Positions 14,612-20,758 of a DNA stretch of 25,943 nt are shown here, one piece after another. Numbering within the stretch: the first letter of the stretch is position 1; each line of letters opens with the position of its first letter. The DNA is from Candidatus Levybacteria bacterium RIFCSPLOWO2_12_FULL_37_14. GTDB taxonomy: Bacteria > Patescibacteriota > Microgenomatia > Levybacterales > UBA12049. A model generated the notes under the pieces. That model made no database searches. It had not been told where the DNA came from and worked only from the letters and a program-made list of their open reading frames with translations. The translations under genes were made by a program, and so were the position numbers. The DNA lies in assembly GCA_001782645.1 (NCBI GenBank), contig MFPH01000054.1:1-25943 (forward strand). The letters run 5' to 3'.

Positions 14612-14720
14612 TATGGTTATACGGCAACAATGTCATTCTGAGTTCTGCATTGCAGAACGAAGAATCTAGGGGATCCTTCACTTCATTCAGGATGACAGGG
14701 AGAAAATTAATATGGTTATA
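14605..14720. mobile_element. 82-bp palindromic element flanked by a 17-bp direct repeat
   Basis: AAATTAATATGGTTATA occurs at 14605-14621 and 14704-14720. Between them, 14622-14703 holds imperfect terminal inverted repeats, TGTCATTCTGA (14631-14641) and TCAGGATGACA (14687-14697), with a GTTCTGC-ATT-GCAGAAC hairpin (14642-14658) nested inside. No protein is encoded. The layout looks like a MITE or REP insertion with target duplication, but the long duplication could also come from slippage or recombination. Confidence 0.65.
14642..14658. repeat. TTCTGC-N3-GCAGAA hairpin, copy 4, nested in the 82-bp element
   Basis: GTTCTGC-ATT-GCAGAAC is a 7-bp stem with a 3-nt loop. It shares the core of the hairpins that abut three tRNAs. 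It sits where one arm of the outer palindrome would otherwise continue, so it may be a later insertion. Confidence 0.7.
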
Positions 14721-15350
14721 ACAAGACGTCAAATAGAATTAGAAACATTTTTATTAATATCAATTGTCGTGGTTGGCAGTTTGTATTTCGCTATACAGAA
14801 AAATAATCATCAACCTCAGTTCAGTTTTGCTTCAGGTATTTCTCCGGTGTCTGCTCCGGCAGAAATCATTAGTCCGAAAATTACTGTTGCTCAACAGATT
14901 TCTCCTGATGGAGAAAAAAAAGTTATTATGAAAGTGACTGAAAATTCAGACAATACGAAAACGTATGATTTATCAACAGCTGACGAAAATGGCGCAAACG
15001 AGAAGTTTGTTTTTACTAAAATCCTTGATTCATCAAAAAACATGTCGATCCCATTCAACACGTGGTCCCCGGATGATAATTATTTTTTCATACAGGAAAA
15101 TGCGGGAGAGAATAAGAGCATTTTCGTATTTAAAGCAACCGGCGAATCTTTTTCCGATACGGAAAAGTATTTTGACGCTGCTGACATTTTTACGCAGAAA
15201 GATACCGGAAATAATTTTGCTGAAGCAACCGGCTGGGCTTCGGGAACACTGATTATTATCAATACGACAAAGCCGGACGATACAAAAGGCTTTTCCTATT
15301 GGTTCGAAGTTCCCAGTAAGGCAATCATCCAACTCTCCACCGAATTCTAA
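14712..15350 (+). CDS. membrane-anchored protein with two short PD40/beta-propeller-like repeats
   Basis: The 212-residue protein has one transmembrane helix (about 12-28) and an extracellular part. QISPDGEKKVIMKV and WSPDDNYFFIQE each resemble a TolB/PD40 blade motif, so the outer part may be a small beta-sheet fold. There is no catalytic motif and the family is not recognised. The ATG is preceded by AGGGAG at about 8 nt, supplied by the end of the inserted palindromic element. The 17-bp repeat shows that the original start lay 1 nt after the transpeptidase stop, so the two were probably one operon with a shared cell-envelope role. That role is inferred only from position. Confidence 0.65.
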   Translation: MVITRRQIELETFLLISIVVVGSLYFAIQKNNHQPQFSFASGISPVSAPAEIISPKITVAQQISPDGEKKVIMKVTENSDNTKTYDLSTADENGANEKFVFTKILDSSKNMSIPFNTWSPDDNYFFIQENAGENKSIFVFKATGESFSDTEKYFDAADIFTQKDTGNNFAEATGWASGTLIIINTTKPDDTKGFSYWFEVPSKAIIQLSTEF

Positions 15351-15354
15351 TTGC

Positions 15355-15383
15355 TTGCCTCTGATAATTTCGTATAGTATACT
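15355..15383 (+). promoter_or_regulatory. promoter of tRNA-Lys
   Basis: TTGCCT (15355-15360), a 17-bp spacer and TATACT (15378-15383) precede the tRNA. Transcription should begin near 15390, leaving a leader of about 24 nt that contains the TTCTGC hairpin. Confidence 0.65.
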
Positions 15384-15398
15384 GTTTAAAGTTTTATA

Positions 15399-15413
15399 TT
15401 CTGCTTTGCAGAA
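15399..15413. repeat. tRNA-abutting hairpin, copy 3
   Basis: TTCTGC-TTT-GCAGAA is a 6-bp stem with a 3-nt loop, and its last base touches the first base of tRNA-Lys (15414). It would be in the precursor leader next to the RNase P cut. Confidence 0.8.
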
Positions 15414-15486
15414 GGGTCGCTAGCTCAATTGGTAGAGCAATTCCCTCTTAAGGAATAGGTTCCGGGTCCGAGTCCCGGGCGGCTCA
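15414..15486 (+). tRNA. tRNA-Lys(CTT) with C55
   Basis: The acceptor GGGTCGC pairs with GCGGCTC (two G-T pairs). The D-arm is GCTC/GAGC, the anticodon stem is ATTCC/GGAAT with loop CTCTTAA (CTT), and the T-stem is CCGGG/CCCGG. The T-loop is TCCGAGT, so position 55 is C rather than the nearly universal T. The discriminator is A and CCA is not encoded. Confidence 0.95.
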
Positions 15487-15487
15487 C

Positions 15488-15561
15488 TCTTCGACTCGCA
15501 CAACATAATCGTGCTCACTCAGAGTAAACTCTAGTCGAAGAACCCTGAGCTTGTCGAAGGG
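15488..15561. repeat. REP-like palindromes between tRNA-Lys and a GIY-YIG gene
   Basis: TCTTCGACT (15488-15496) pairs with AGTCGAAGA (15533-15541), with AGAGT-AA-ACTCT nested inside. CCCTGAGCTTGTCGAAGGG (15543-15561) is a REP-type half palindrome of a kind common in many bacterial genomes. Its last bases supply the likely Shine-Dalgarno sequence of the next gene. Confidence 0.75.
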
Positions 15562-15567
15562 CTAAAA

Positions 15568-15822
15568 ATGTGTTGGTTTGTTTACATAGCTAAAGCAAAA
15601 ACTGGCAGATATTATACGGGCATTGCTACAGATCCCGACAAAAGAATAATAAAACACAATTCAGGTAAGGGTTCTAGGTTTGCGATAGAACAAGGTCCAT
15701 TTGAATTGGTCTATATCTCCAAAAAATTTCAAGGTAAATCAGAAGCAAGAAAACGGGAAATTCAAATCAAGGGTTGGTCAAGAGAAAAGAAATTAAAACT
15801 AATCAGCGGAGTGTGGAAGTAA
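15568..15822 (+). CDS. small GIY-YIG domain protein, second copy
   Basis: The 84-residue protein is a single GIY-YIG domain. WFVYIAKAKTG and RYYTGIATDP carry the GIY-YIG strands, the catalytic Arg follows in KRIIKHNSGKG, and the Glu is in EARKREIQIKGW. It differs clearly from the protein at 2372-2635, so the two are not a recent duplication. AAGGG, 6 nt before the ATG, lies in the end of a REP-like palindrome. The gene follows tRNA-Lys on the same strand, with palindromes on both sides. A nuclease function follows from the family; the biological target is unknown. Confidence 0.88.
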   Translation: MCWFVYIAKAKTGRYYTGIATDPDKRIIKHNSGKGSRFAIEQGPFELVYISKKFQGKSEARKREIQIKGWSREKKLKLISGVWK

Positions 15823-16115
15823 AATTGAAGAATCCTATATGAACAAATCCGCACCTCTTTCTTATTAAAGAGGTAGCCCTCCTTCGCTTTCAGCTTCGGC
15901 AGGGCACAGTCGCTCTCTCCGTTCGCTCCTACTATTTTATTTGCTCGGCCTTCCAACTTCGCTAAAGCTACGCTGGACACGGTCGGCCTCGCTCCAAAAA
16001 CCACAGTAGAACACTTACCCCGCCAAGGCGGGGAGCGTGTCTACGTGGCAGGCTGTCGGCCCTCCAAACCTGCCCGCAAATGCTACGCATAGCGTTGCAG
16101 CGGGGGCGGGCAGGC
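15823..16115. repeat. GC-rich field of palindromic repeats, no gene
   Basis: No gene is seen here. Hairpins are ACCTCTTT/AAAGAGGT (15853-15874), GCCCT/AGGGC around a TTCGCTTTCAGCTTCGG core (15876-15905), CCCCGCC-AA-GGCGGGG (16018-16033), and CCTGCCCGC/GCGGGCAGG (16069-16077 with 16106-16114) enclosing GCTACGCATAGC. The stretch around 15950-15990 has further broken inverted repeats with CTTCGCTAAAGCTACG. GC content is much higher than in the flanks. The last stem ends one base before the -35 box of the VanW-like gene. Confidence 0.75.
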
Positions 16116-16144
16116 TTGACATATATCTTATAGTATGATACAAT
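16116..16144 (+). promoter_or_regulatory. leaderless-type promoter of the VanW-like gene
   Basis: TTGACA (16116-16121), a 17-bp spacer and TACAAT (16139-16144). The -10 box overlaps codons 2-4 of a longer frame starting at 16135, so translation must begin at the ATG at 16156, 11 nt after the box. Confidence 0.82.
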
Positions 16145-16155
16145 TGCCACTTCCT

Positions 16156-16806
16156 ATGAATATTATCGGACCTATATTATTTTTTCTATTTTCCCAATTT
16201 ATTACTCCTTCGGTGGATGTTAATCCCGCGAATACAAAACAATTGGCTTCAGAACAAATATCTCTTGAAAAAAGATATGATAATTTGTACGTAAACGATG
16301 TCTTTAAAGACAATATTCTTTTGAATGTAGCGTATCTTTCCGGAAAAGTTACAAAAAAAGAAGATGTAAATTGGAAAGAAATCGAAAAACCAATTAACTA
16401 TAAATTTACTTTATTACCCAACAAGACCTTTGCTTTTCATGAAGATGTGTTGGAAAAATATAAAAATTCCGTGGTTAAAACAACAAATGCCAATTTTAAT
16501 TATTCGGACGGGTTCAAGTCGGATGGCTACTTAACAGGCGACGGAGTATGTCATTTGGCCTCTCTCATGTATTTGGCTGCCAAAAATGCCGGTTTGGACG
16601 CATATGCTCCGACAAATCATGATTTTGCCGTAATTCCTGAAATTCCCAAAGAATATGGTGTTTCTATATATAAAATGCCCGGAAGCTCAAGCGCCAATGC
16701 TCTGCAGAATTTATATATTACCAATAATAAAAAAAATCCAATCATTTTCGAATTTGCTTATAAAAATAGTCAGTTGAAGTTTTCTATTTACGAAGAAATT
16801 CTATAA
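16156..16806 (+). CDS. exported VanW-like protein
   Basis: The product is about 216 residues from the ATG at 16156, with an N-terminal hydrophobic signal or anchor (about 2-17). The centre has LLPNKTFAFHEDV and TGDGVCHLASLMYLAAKNAGL (in segments; Cys at about 132), then a conserved His in TNHDFAV and a late NLYITNNKKNPIIFEF strand. This order (GxGVCQ-type motif, His, then the N-x3-P-I strand) is that of VanW domains, whose function in the cell envelope is not established. Gln after the Cys is replaced by His. The promoter rules out the ATG at 16135. The stop overlaps that of the convergent neighbour by 6 bp. Confidence 0.75.
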   Translation: MNIIGPILFFLFSQFITPSVDVNPANTKQLASEQISLEKRYDNLYVNDVFKDNILLNVAYLSGKVTKKEDVNWKEIEKPINYKFTLLPNKTFAFHEDVLEKYKNSVVKTTNANFNYSDGFKSDGYLTGDGVCHLASLMYLAAKNAGLDAYAPTNHDFAVIPEIPKEYGVSIYKMPGSSSANALQNLYITNNKKNPIIFEFAYKNSQLKFSIYEEIL

Positions 16807-17214
16807 TCCCTGTAAATCCGTTTCCACATCTTTCAGATCCGCATCGGGACTTTCCACAATCACTTCATCCGCTGTCGCAGGATTAGCAGTGGGAGCTATA
16901 GTTGCTGTCGGAATAACAGTGCTGGTATTGCCGGTTGTTACTTTTTGGGCAGTATTAAGCTGATTTTTGGCAAAAAACACATAAAATCCCATACCCAAAA
17001 TCAAGATAATTAAGATTATTAGAAGAAGAATTCCTTTTTTGCTTTTATTTTTAGGAGCTTGAGCTATAGGTTCTGCTGAGATAATAGGTGTTGTTGGAGC
17101 TGGCATTGGAGTTGACGCAGGCGGTTGTACAGGCTGTACCGGAGCAGCTACCGGCTGTTGAACGGGTTGTTCTAACGGGTTTGTATTTATCGGCTGATTG
17201 CTATTCGGATCCAT
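16801..17214 (-). CDS. small single-pass membrane protein with Pro-rich N-terminus
   Basis: The 137-residue protein has a Pro/Gln/Ala-rich cytoplasmic N-terminus (about 1-52), a basic stretch (NKSKK), one transmembrane helix (about 61-82), a Thr/Ala/Pro-rich outer segment and an acidic end, DADLKDVETDLQGL. Proteins of this layout, often ending in a similar acidic helix, are common in Microgenomates-like genomes and have no known role. The ATG lies 3 nt after the stop of the upstream exported protein, so the two are co-transcribed. No Shine-Dalgarno sequence is obvious. Confidence 0.7.
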   Translation of the reverse strand: MDPNSNQPINTNPLEQPVQQPVAAPVQPVQPPASTPMPAPTTPIISAEPIAQAPKNKSKKGILLLIILIILILGMGFYVFFAKNQLNTAQKVTTGNTSTVIPTATIAPTANPATADEVIVESPDADLKDVETDLQGL

Positions 17215-17217
17215 ATT

Positions 17218-17871
17218 TTATCTTGCTGAACTCGTTGCCTCTTTTTTTATTAACGTCCTATCGGTATTTAATTTTTGAACTGCTTGTTTTGCCTCGACGA
17301 TTAATTTGTGCACCGCGGTTAGGTCTTTTCTCAGTTGACTTACGGTTGTTCCGGCATTTATCTTTAAGGTTGCGTCATCTACAATCTCTATTGTATAAGC
17401 TTTAGATGTTTGTATGTCAAGAGCTGTTTTGGCAGTATCTATAGCTGTTTGCGCAATTGCAGCATCAGCTAAAACATTCGTATCCGTTGTTGATTGTTTT
17501 ATTTTATCCAAAAATCCTTGGAACCTAACTAAAGCTTCAGTAAATTTCGTTACTTGATTCTGATTAATTTTTGCAAGTTTTGTATCGATTTTCTCAATCA
17601 ATATTTTTTTCCTTTGGTCTTTAATTGTTTGTATGCGTGTTTTGAATTCTTCTTTTTTTGTTCTTGCTGTAGTCATTGCCTCATCCTTTGCTTTGATAGC
17701 TCCCGCATTTTTCTGTTTTTGCAATAGTTGCATTTGTTCTTTTAATTTAATTGAGGGATCTGTTATTGCTGTTTGAGCGCTTTCTGTAGTTATACTTATT
17801 GCATTAACCGCAGAAACGAAAACAACCAAAAAAAGAGGGATAAACAATGCGTAAATAATTTTTCGAGCCAT
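17218..17871 (-). CDS. exported coiled-coil protein
   Basis: The 217-residue protein has a signal peptide (about 1-24, ending VNA) and is otherwise helical. Lys/Gln/Glu-rich segments (about 40-165) suggest coiled coil, and QLRKDLTAVHKLIVEAKQAVQKL forms another helix. There are no cysteines or enzymatic motifs and I do not recognise a family. It is probably a periplasm-like or cell-surface structural protein. The start is fixed by a strong promoter whose -10 box ends 6 nt before the ATG. It forms an operon with the small membrane protein 3 nt downstream. Confidence 0.75.
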   Translation of the reverse strand: MARKIIYALFIPLFLVVFVSAVNAISITTESAQTAITDPSIKLKEQMQLLQKQKNAGAIKAKDEAMTTARTKKEEFKTRIQTIKDQRKKILIEKIDTKLAKINQNQVTKFTEALVRFQGFLDKIKQSTTDTNVLADAAIAQTAIDTAKTALDIQTSKAYTIEIVDDATLKINAGTTVSQLRKDLTAVHKLIVEAKQAVQKLNTDRTLIKKEATSSAR

Positions 17872-17877
17872 TAATCC

Positions 17878-17906
17878 ATGTTAGTAATAATTTTTCGTCT
17901 TGTCAA
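17878..17906 (-). promoter_or_regulatory. leaderless-type promoter of the coiled-coil gene
   Basis: TTGACA (17901-17906), a 17-bp spacer and TAACAT (17878-17883) read on the minus strand, with six bases before the ATG (17869-17871). The start codon should be at the very 5' end of the transcript. Confidence 0.85.
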
Positions 17907-18958
17907 GTGGAGTTGTCAATGGGAGTTTCAGCGCCATCAATTTGAGGCAATTGAGGAACAATTGCCTTCAGTTCTCCATAAAAGTTAGTAGTGTTAGAAT
18001 CTATTTTGTTTATTATTGACTCTTCCCTTTTCCACCGTAGCATGGATGTTCTTTTCTCCGCATCCAAATTGTCCTTTAAGCTTTTTATTACTTCGAAATG
18101 AGCTTGCATTCTATGCTTGAAAGCGTCACCCATCATGTAATCTCTAATTTTTCCCCACTCTTCTTCAGTGTGTGAAGTTGAAGATTTTACTATCGCAACA
18201 TTTGTCAGCAGGAATCTTACGAATCTGCCTAAGCTTATTGCGTGTTCGTATTTAGCAATCCAAATGCCATTTTTCCGATCAAAACTATTGGAATCATTGG
18301 GTAAAACTTGAGATATTAAAATTGCTTCCGATGCGTTAGTTTTTACTAAATCTTCCTTAAGCTTATTTATCCACGCGCTGCTCCACGCTTTTGTTCTTTT
18401 GGTTTCCCACAATATTGATCCGACAATTTTCCCCTGATATAAAATTTTTTGCCAGATATCTGCCCCTTCTATTCCCTTTGGAATTGGCAAAAATTCATCA
18501 TTTGGAAATTGCGCGTGAAGTTTTTCTTCTAAATCAAGTTCCAAAACTTCACCCTGTCTTTGCTGTGATCCTTGCTCTATTTTTCTTTTTAGGTCTTCAT
18601 TTACTTTTCTTATTTCCTCTAATTGCAAATCTTTTTCTTTAAATTTTAATCTTTGTTCTTCTTCAGCGTTTTTTAACGCATCTTCTTTTATTTTTCTCTC
18701 AAATTGATCCTTTCCCGCTTTTTCTTTCTCTAGTTTTTTTTCAAGCAATTTTTTTTCATTTTCTGATTTTTCCAATTCTTTTTGTGAAACATCTTTTAGT
18801 CTTTTCTCTGTCAGGGCGGCAGTTTGGACTTTAATTTTTTCTAATTCCACTTTATGTTTTGCCTGTTCGTTAATTCTTATTTTTTCTTCCAACTGATGCT
18901 TGAGAGCTTGAGTTACCTGAATTTGTTTTCCGCAATTAGGGCAAGGTATAGTGTCCAT
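17903..18958 (-). CDS. DUF2130 protein (zinc-ribbon, coiled coil, PD-(D/E)xK-like)
   Basis: The 351-residue protein starts with a CPNCGK zinc-ribbon-like CxxC (Cys6, Cys9). A long charged coiled coil follows (about 20-150), then the DUF2130 domain. That domain has LEEKLHAQFPND, GADIWQ and GSILWETKRTKAWSSAWINKL, where the Glu-x-Lys and upstream Asp resemble a PD-(D/E)xK nuclease-like core. The coiled coil and DUF2130 pairing is the normal family layout. The function is not known; DNA-related activity is inferred from the fold. A promoter sharing its -35 region with the divergent holin-like gene ends 9 nt before the ATG. The gene's last bases overlap the -35 box of the next gene. Confidence 0.9.
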   Translation of the reverse strand: MDTIPCPNCGKQIQVTQALKHQLEEKIRINEQAKHKVELEKIKVQTAALTEKRLKDVSQKELEKSENEKKLLEKKLEKEKAGKDQFERKIKEDALKNAEEEQRLKFKEKDLQLEEIRKVNEDLKRKIEQGSQQRQGEVLELDLEEKLHAQFPNDEFLPIPKGIEGADIWQKILYQGKIVGSILWETKRTKAWSSAWINKLKEDLVKTNASEAILISQVLPNDSNSFDRKNGIWIAKYEHAISLGRFVRFLLTNVAIVKSSTSHTEEEWGKIRDYMMGDAFKHRMQAHFEVIKSLKDNLDAEKRTSMLRWKREESIINKIDSNTTNFYGELKAIVPQLPQIDGAETPIDNST

Positions 18959-18967
18959 AATTTACAT

Positions 18968-18996
18968 ACTATACCATGCTTATTCCGTTGACACAA
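18968..18996 (-). promoter_or_regulatory. leaderless-type promoter of the DUF2130 gene
   Basis: TTGTGT (18991-18996), a 17-bp spacer and TATAGT (18968-18973) read on the minus strand, with nine bases before the ATG (18956-18958). Its -35 box overlaps the divergent TTGACA by three bases. Confidence 0.68.
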
Positions 18997-19016
18997 ACCT
19001 TTTTGTCTGATAGCAT
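18988..19016 (+). promoter_or_regulatory. leaderless-type promoter of the holin-like gene
   Basis: TTGACA (18988-18993), a 17-bp spacer and TAGCAT (19011-19016). Seven bases separate the box from the ATG at 19024. An earlier in-frame ATG at 18976 lies upstream of this promoter. Confidence 0.8.
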
Positions 19017-19023
19017 TCAAGGA

Positions 19024-19428
19024 ATGAAGTCTATTTTACGCAAAATAGTATTTTATTCTGTTGCTCTTTTTCTCGTAGCCCAAACTTTGGAAGGCGTTAA
19101 AGTAAGCGGAGGCTTATTAACATATATTCTCGGAGGCATAGTTTTGTCAATCCTCTTTGTTATTGTCAGACCGATTTTAAGCATTGTGACGCTTCCCTTG
19201 AATATAATTACTCTTGGGCTGTTTTCTTTTTTAATAAACGCGATTATTCTTTATTTACTGACAATTATAGTTCCCGGTATTTCTATTGCAGCTTTTGAAT
19301 TTAACGGCTTTTCATTTTTGGGTTTCATAGTCCCCCAACTTCCAATCAATGGTTTTTTTGCGTTTATTGTCGCGTCTATTCTGCTGTCTCTTATTATAGG
19401 TTTTTTAAAATGGTTAACAAAAAAATAG
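19024..19428 (+). CDS. phage-holin superfamily IV-type 4-TM membrane protein
   Basis: The 134-residue protein starts MKSILRKIVFYSVALFLVAQ and has four hydrophobic helices. The family signature is visible: a VSGG turn, VRPILSIVTLPLNIITLGLF in the middle, INAIILYLL, and PGISI. Despite the name, these proteins occur widely in bacterial chromosomes away from prophages and their role is unknown. The longer frame from 18976 adds 16 residues that do not fit the family N-terminus and lie before the promoter. The 3' end overlaps the start of yvcK by 19 bp, so the two are co-transcribed. Confidence 0.88.
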   Translation: MKSILRKIVFYSVALFLVAQTLEGVKVSGGLLTYILGGIVLSILFVIVRPILSIVTLPLNIITLGLFSFLINAIILYLLTIIVPGISIAAFEFNGFSFLGFIVPQLPINGFFAFIVASILLSLIIGFLKWLTKK

Positions 19429-20399
19429 TCTGCCTTGGGGGCGGAACTGGAACATCTGTTGTCCTGTCCGGCCTTAAAAAATATCCCGTTGATCTTACGG
19501 CCATTGTTTCGATGGCTGACGATGGCGGGTCCAACAGGGTAATCAGAGATGAATTCGGATTGTTGCCGACCAGCGACATTAGGCAATGTTTCGTTGCTTT
19601 GGCTGAAAATGAAAGCGCTTCCGAACAATCTCTCCGGAAGCTTTTTACTTATCGTTTTCACAAGGGACAGGGTCTTGGAGGCATGACTTTTGGCAATCTA
19701 TTTATGGTCGCATTAACTGATATCTTCGGTTCTCAAACAGAAGCAATTAAGAAGACCAGCGAAATCTTGAAAATTAAAGGAAAAATCCTGCCAATAACCT
19801 TAACGAATTCGAAATTAGTAGCCGTTTACGAAAATGGAGAAAAGATTATCGGAGAACATCTTATTGACGAACCAAAACATGATGGTAAATTGAAAATAAA
19901 AAATTTATATCTTGATCCCCCATCTGAAGCTTATCCTGAGGCAGTTGAAGCTATTTTGAACTCTGACATAGTTGTTATAGGTCCTGGAGATTTGTATACA
20001 AGCTTAATATCGGGTCTGACGGTAAGGGGATTAAGTGAAGCACTCATGAACACTAAAGCAAAGGTGGTCTATGTTCTTAATTTAATGACTAAATATGGGC
20101 AGACTTCAGGATTGACAGCTAAAAATCATATAGAAGTTTTGGAAAAGTATCTTGGGGAAGGCTGCTTGGATTACGTTTTGATTAATTCAAGCCCAATATC
20201 TCAAGAAGCACTAAAAAAATATGAAGAAGCAAAAGAGCTCATGGTTCAGGATGATCTAAAAAATGATTATTTCAAAATAATTAGAGCTGATGTTTTGAGT
20301 AAAAAGAATATAAAGAAAATTCCTGGAGATGTTCTTAAAAGAAGCTTCATCCGTCATGATTCCGACAAGCTTGCAAAAGTGATAATGGAAAATATATGA
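19410..20399 (+). CDS. yvcK: YvcK-type gluconeogenesis factor (CofD-like)
   Basis: The 329-residue protein has the nucleotide-binding CLGGGTGTSVVLSGL at the N-terminus, ADDGGSNRVIRDEFG, LPTSDIRQC, the GNLFMVAL segment, VIGPGDLYTSL and a late NLMTKYGQT. These are the YvcK/CofD-family motifs. In Bacillus subtilis YvcK binds UDP-sugars and supports growth and cell-wall synthesis on gluconeogenic carbon sources. The length is typical. The ATG lies within the end of the holin-like gene. Only a weak AGG, 9 nt upstream, could serve as Shine-Dalgarno, so coupling is likely. Confidence 0.95.
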   Translation: MVNKKIVCLGGGTGTSVVLSGLKKYPVDLTAIVSMADDGGSNRVIRDEFGLLPTSDIRQCFVALAENESASEQSLRKLFTYRFHKGQGLGGMTFGNLFMVALTDIFGSQTEAIKKTSEILKIKGKILPITLTNSKLVAVYENGEKIIGEHLIDEPKHDGKLKIKNLYLDPPSEAYPEAVEAILNSDIVVIGPGDLYTSLISGLTVRGLSEALMNTKAKVVYVLNLMTKYGQTSGLTAKNHIEVLEKYLGEGCLDYVLINSSPISQEALKKYEEAKELMVQDDLKNDYFKIIRADVLSKKNIKKIPGDVLKRSFIRHDSDKLAKVIMENI

Positions 20400-20526
20400 C
20401 CCTCCGCTTTCAAAATATAAATTGGGAATACCTACGAAGCTTTAAATCTCAGCTTGCAAATTTTGGTTTGAAATTAGCTTGAAGCTACCGAGTCATACCG
20501 ATTTGTAAAAATTTAAAGCGAAGTGG
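20400..20526. other. spacer before secG, nothing coding seen
   Basis: This AT-rich spacer contains several AGCTT/AAGCT words in both orientations (about 20438-20486), which could fold loosely, but no perfect stem and no terminator was found. Its end holds the secG promoter. Confidence 0.4.
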
Positions 20527-20532
20527 TATAAT
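20503..20532 (+). promoter_or_regulatory. leaderless-type promoter of secG
   Basis: TTGTAA (20503-20508), an 18-bp spacer and a perfect TATAAT (20527-20532). Seven bases separate the box from the secG ATG at 20540. Confidence 0.78.
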
Positions 20533-20539
20533 TAAGATT

Positions 20540-20752
20540 ATGTTTCTAAACGTATCTGCCATAATAGTAGCAATTCTTTTAATTGTGGTGATTATGCTGC
20601 AGATGCAAGGAGCAGGATTGTCCAGTTCTTTTGGGGGCGGCGGAGAATTTTACCGAAGCAAACAAAGCATAGATAAATTACTTATTTGGATAACAGTAAT
20701 TCTGACAATTTTGTTTGGAGTTTTATCGATAATCCTTCTTATGCCCCGTTAA
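20540..20752 (+). CDS. secG: protein translocase subunit SecG
   Basis: The 70-residue protein has two transmembrane helices (about 4-22 and 46-67) joined by a cytoplasmic loop. LMQMQGAGLSSSFGGGGEFY-like content, here MLQMQGAGLSSSFGGG, is the SecG signature. SecG assists SecYEG-mediated protein export. The ATG sits 7 nt after a TATAAT, with no Shine-Dalgarno sequence. The next gene starts 6 nt after the stop, so the pair is an operon. Confidence 0.95.
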   Translation: MFLNVSAIIVAILLIVVIMLQMQGAGLSSSFGGGGEFYRSKQSIDKLLIWITVILTILFGVLSIILLMPR

Positions 20753-20758
20753 TAATTT

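Noticed and set aside
15823..16115. CRISPR array
   Set aside because: The repeats are different palindromes without a constant repeat-spacer period, and there are no cas genes in the window.
18976..19023. Longer start of the holin-like protein
   Set aside because: The extra 16 codons precede or overlap the promoter and do not fit the family N-terminus, which begins MKSILRK.
18976..19428. Prophage signal from the holin-superfamily protein
   Set aside because: No other phage genes are near, and this family is widespread on chromosomes. The name is historical.
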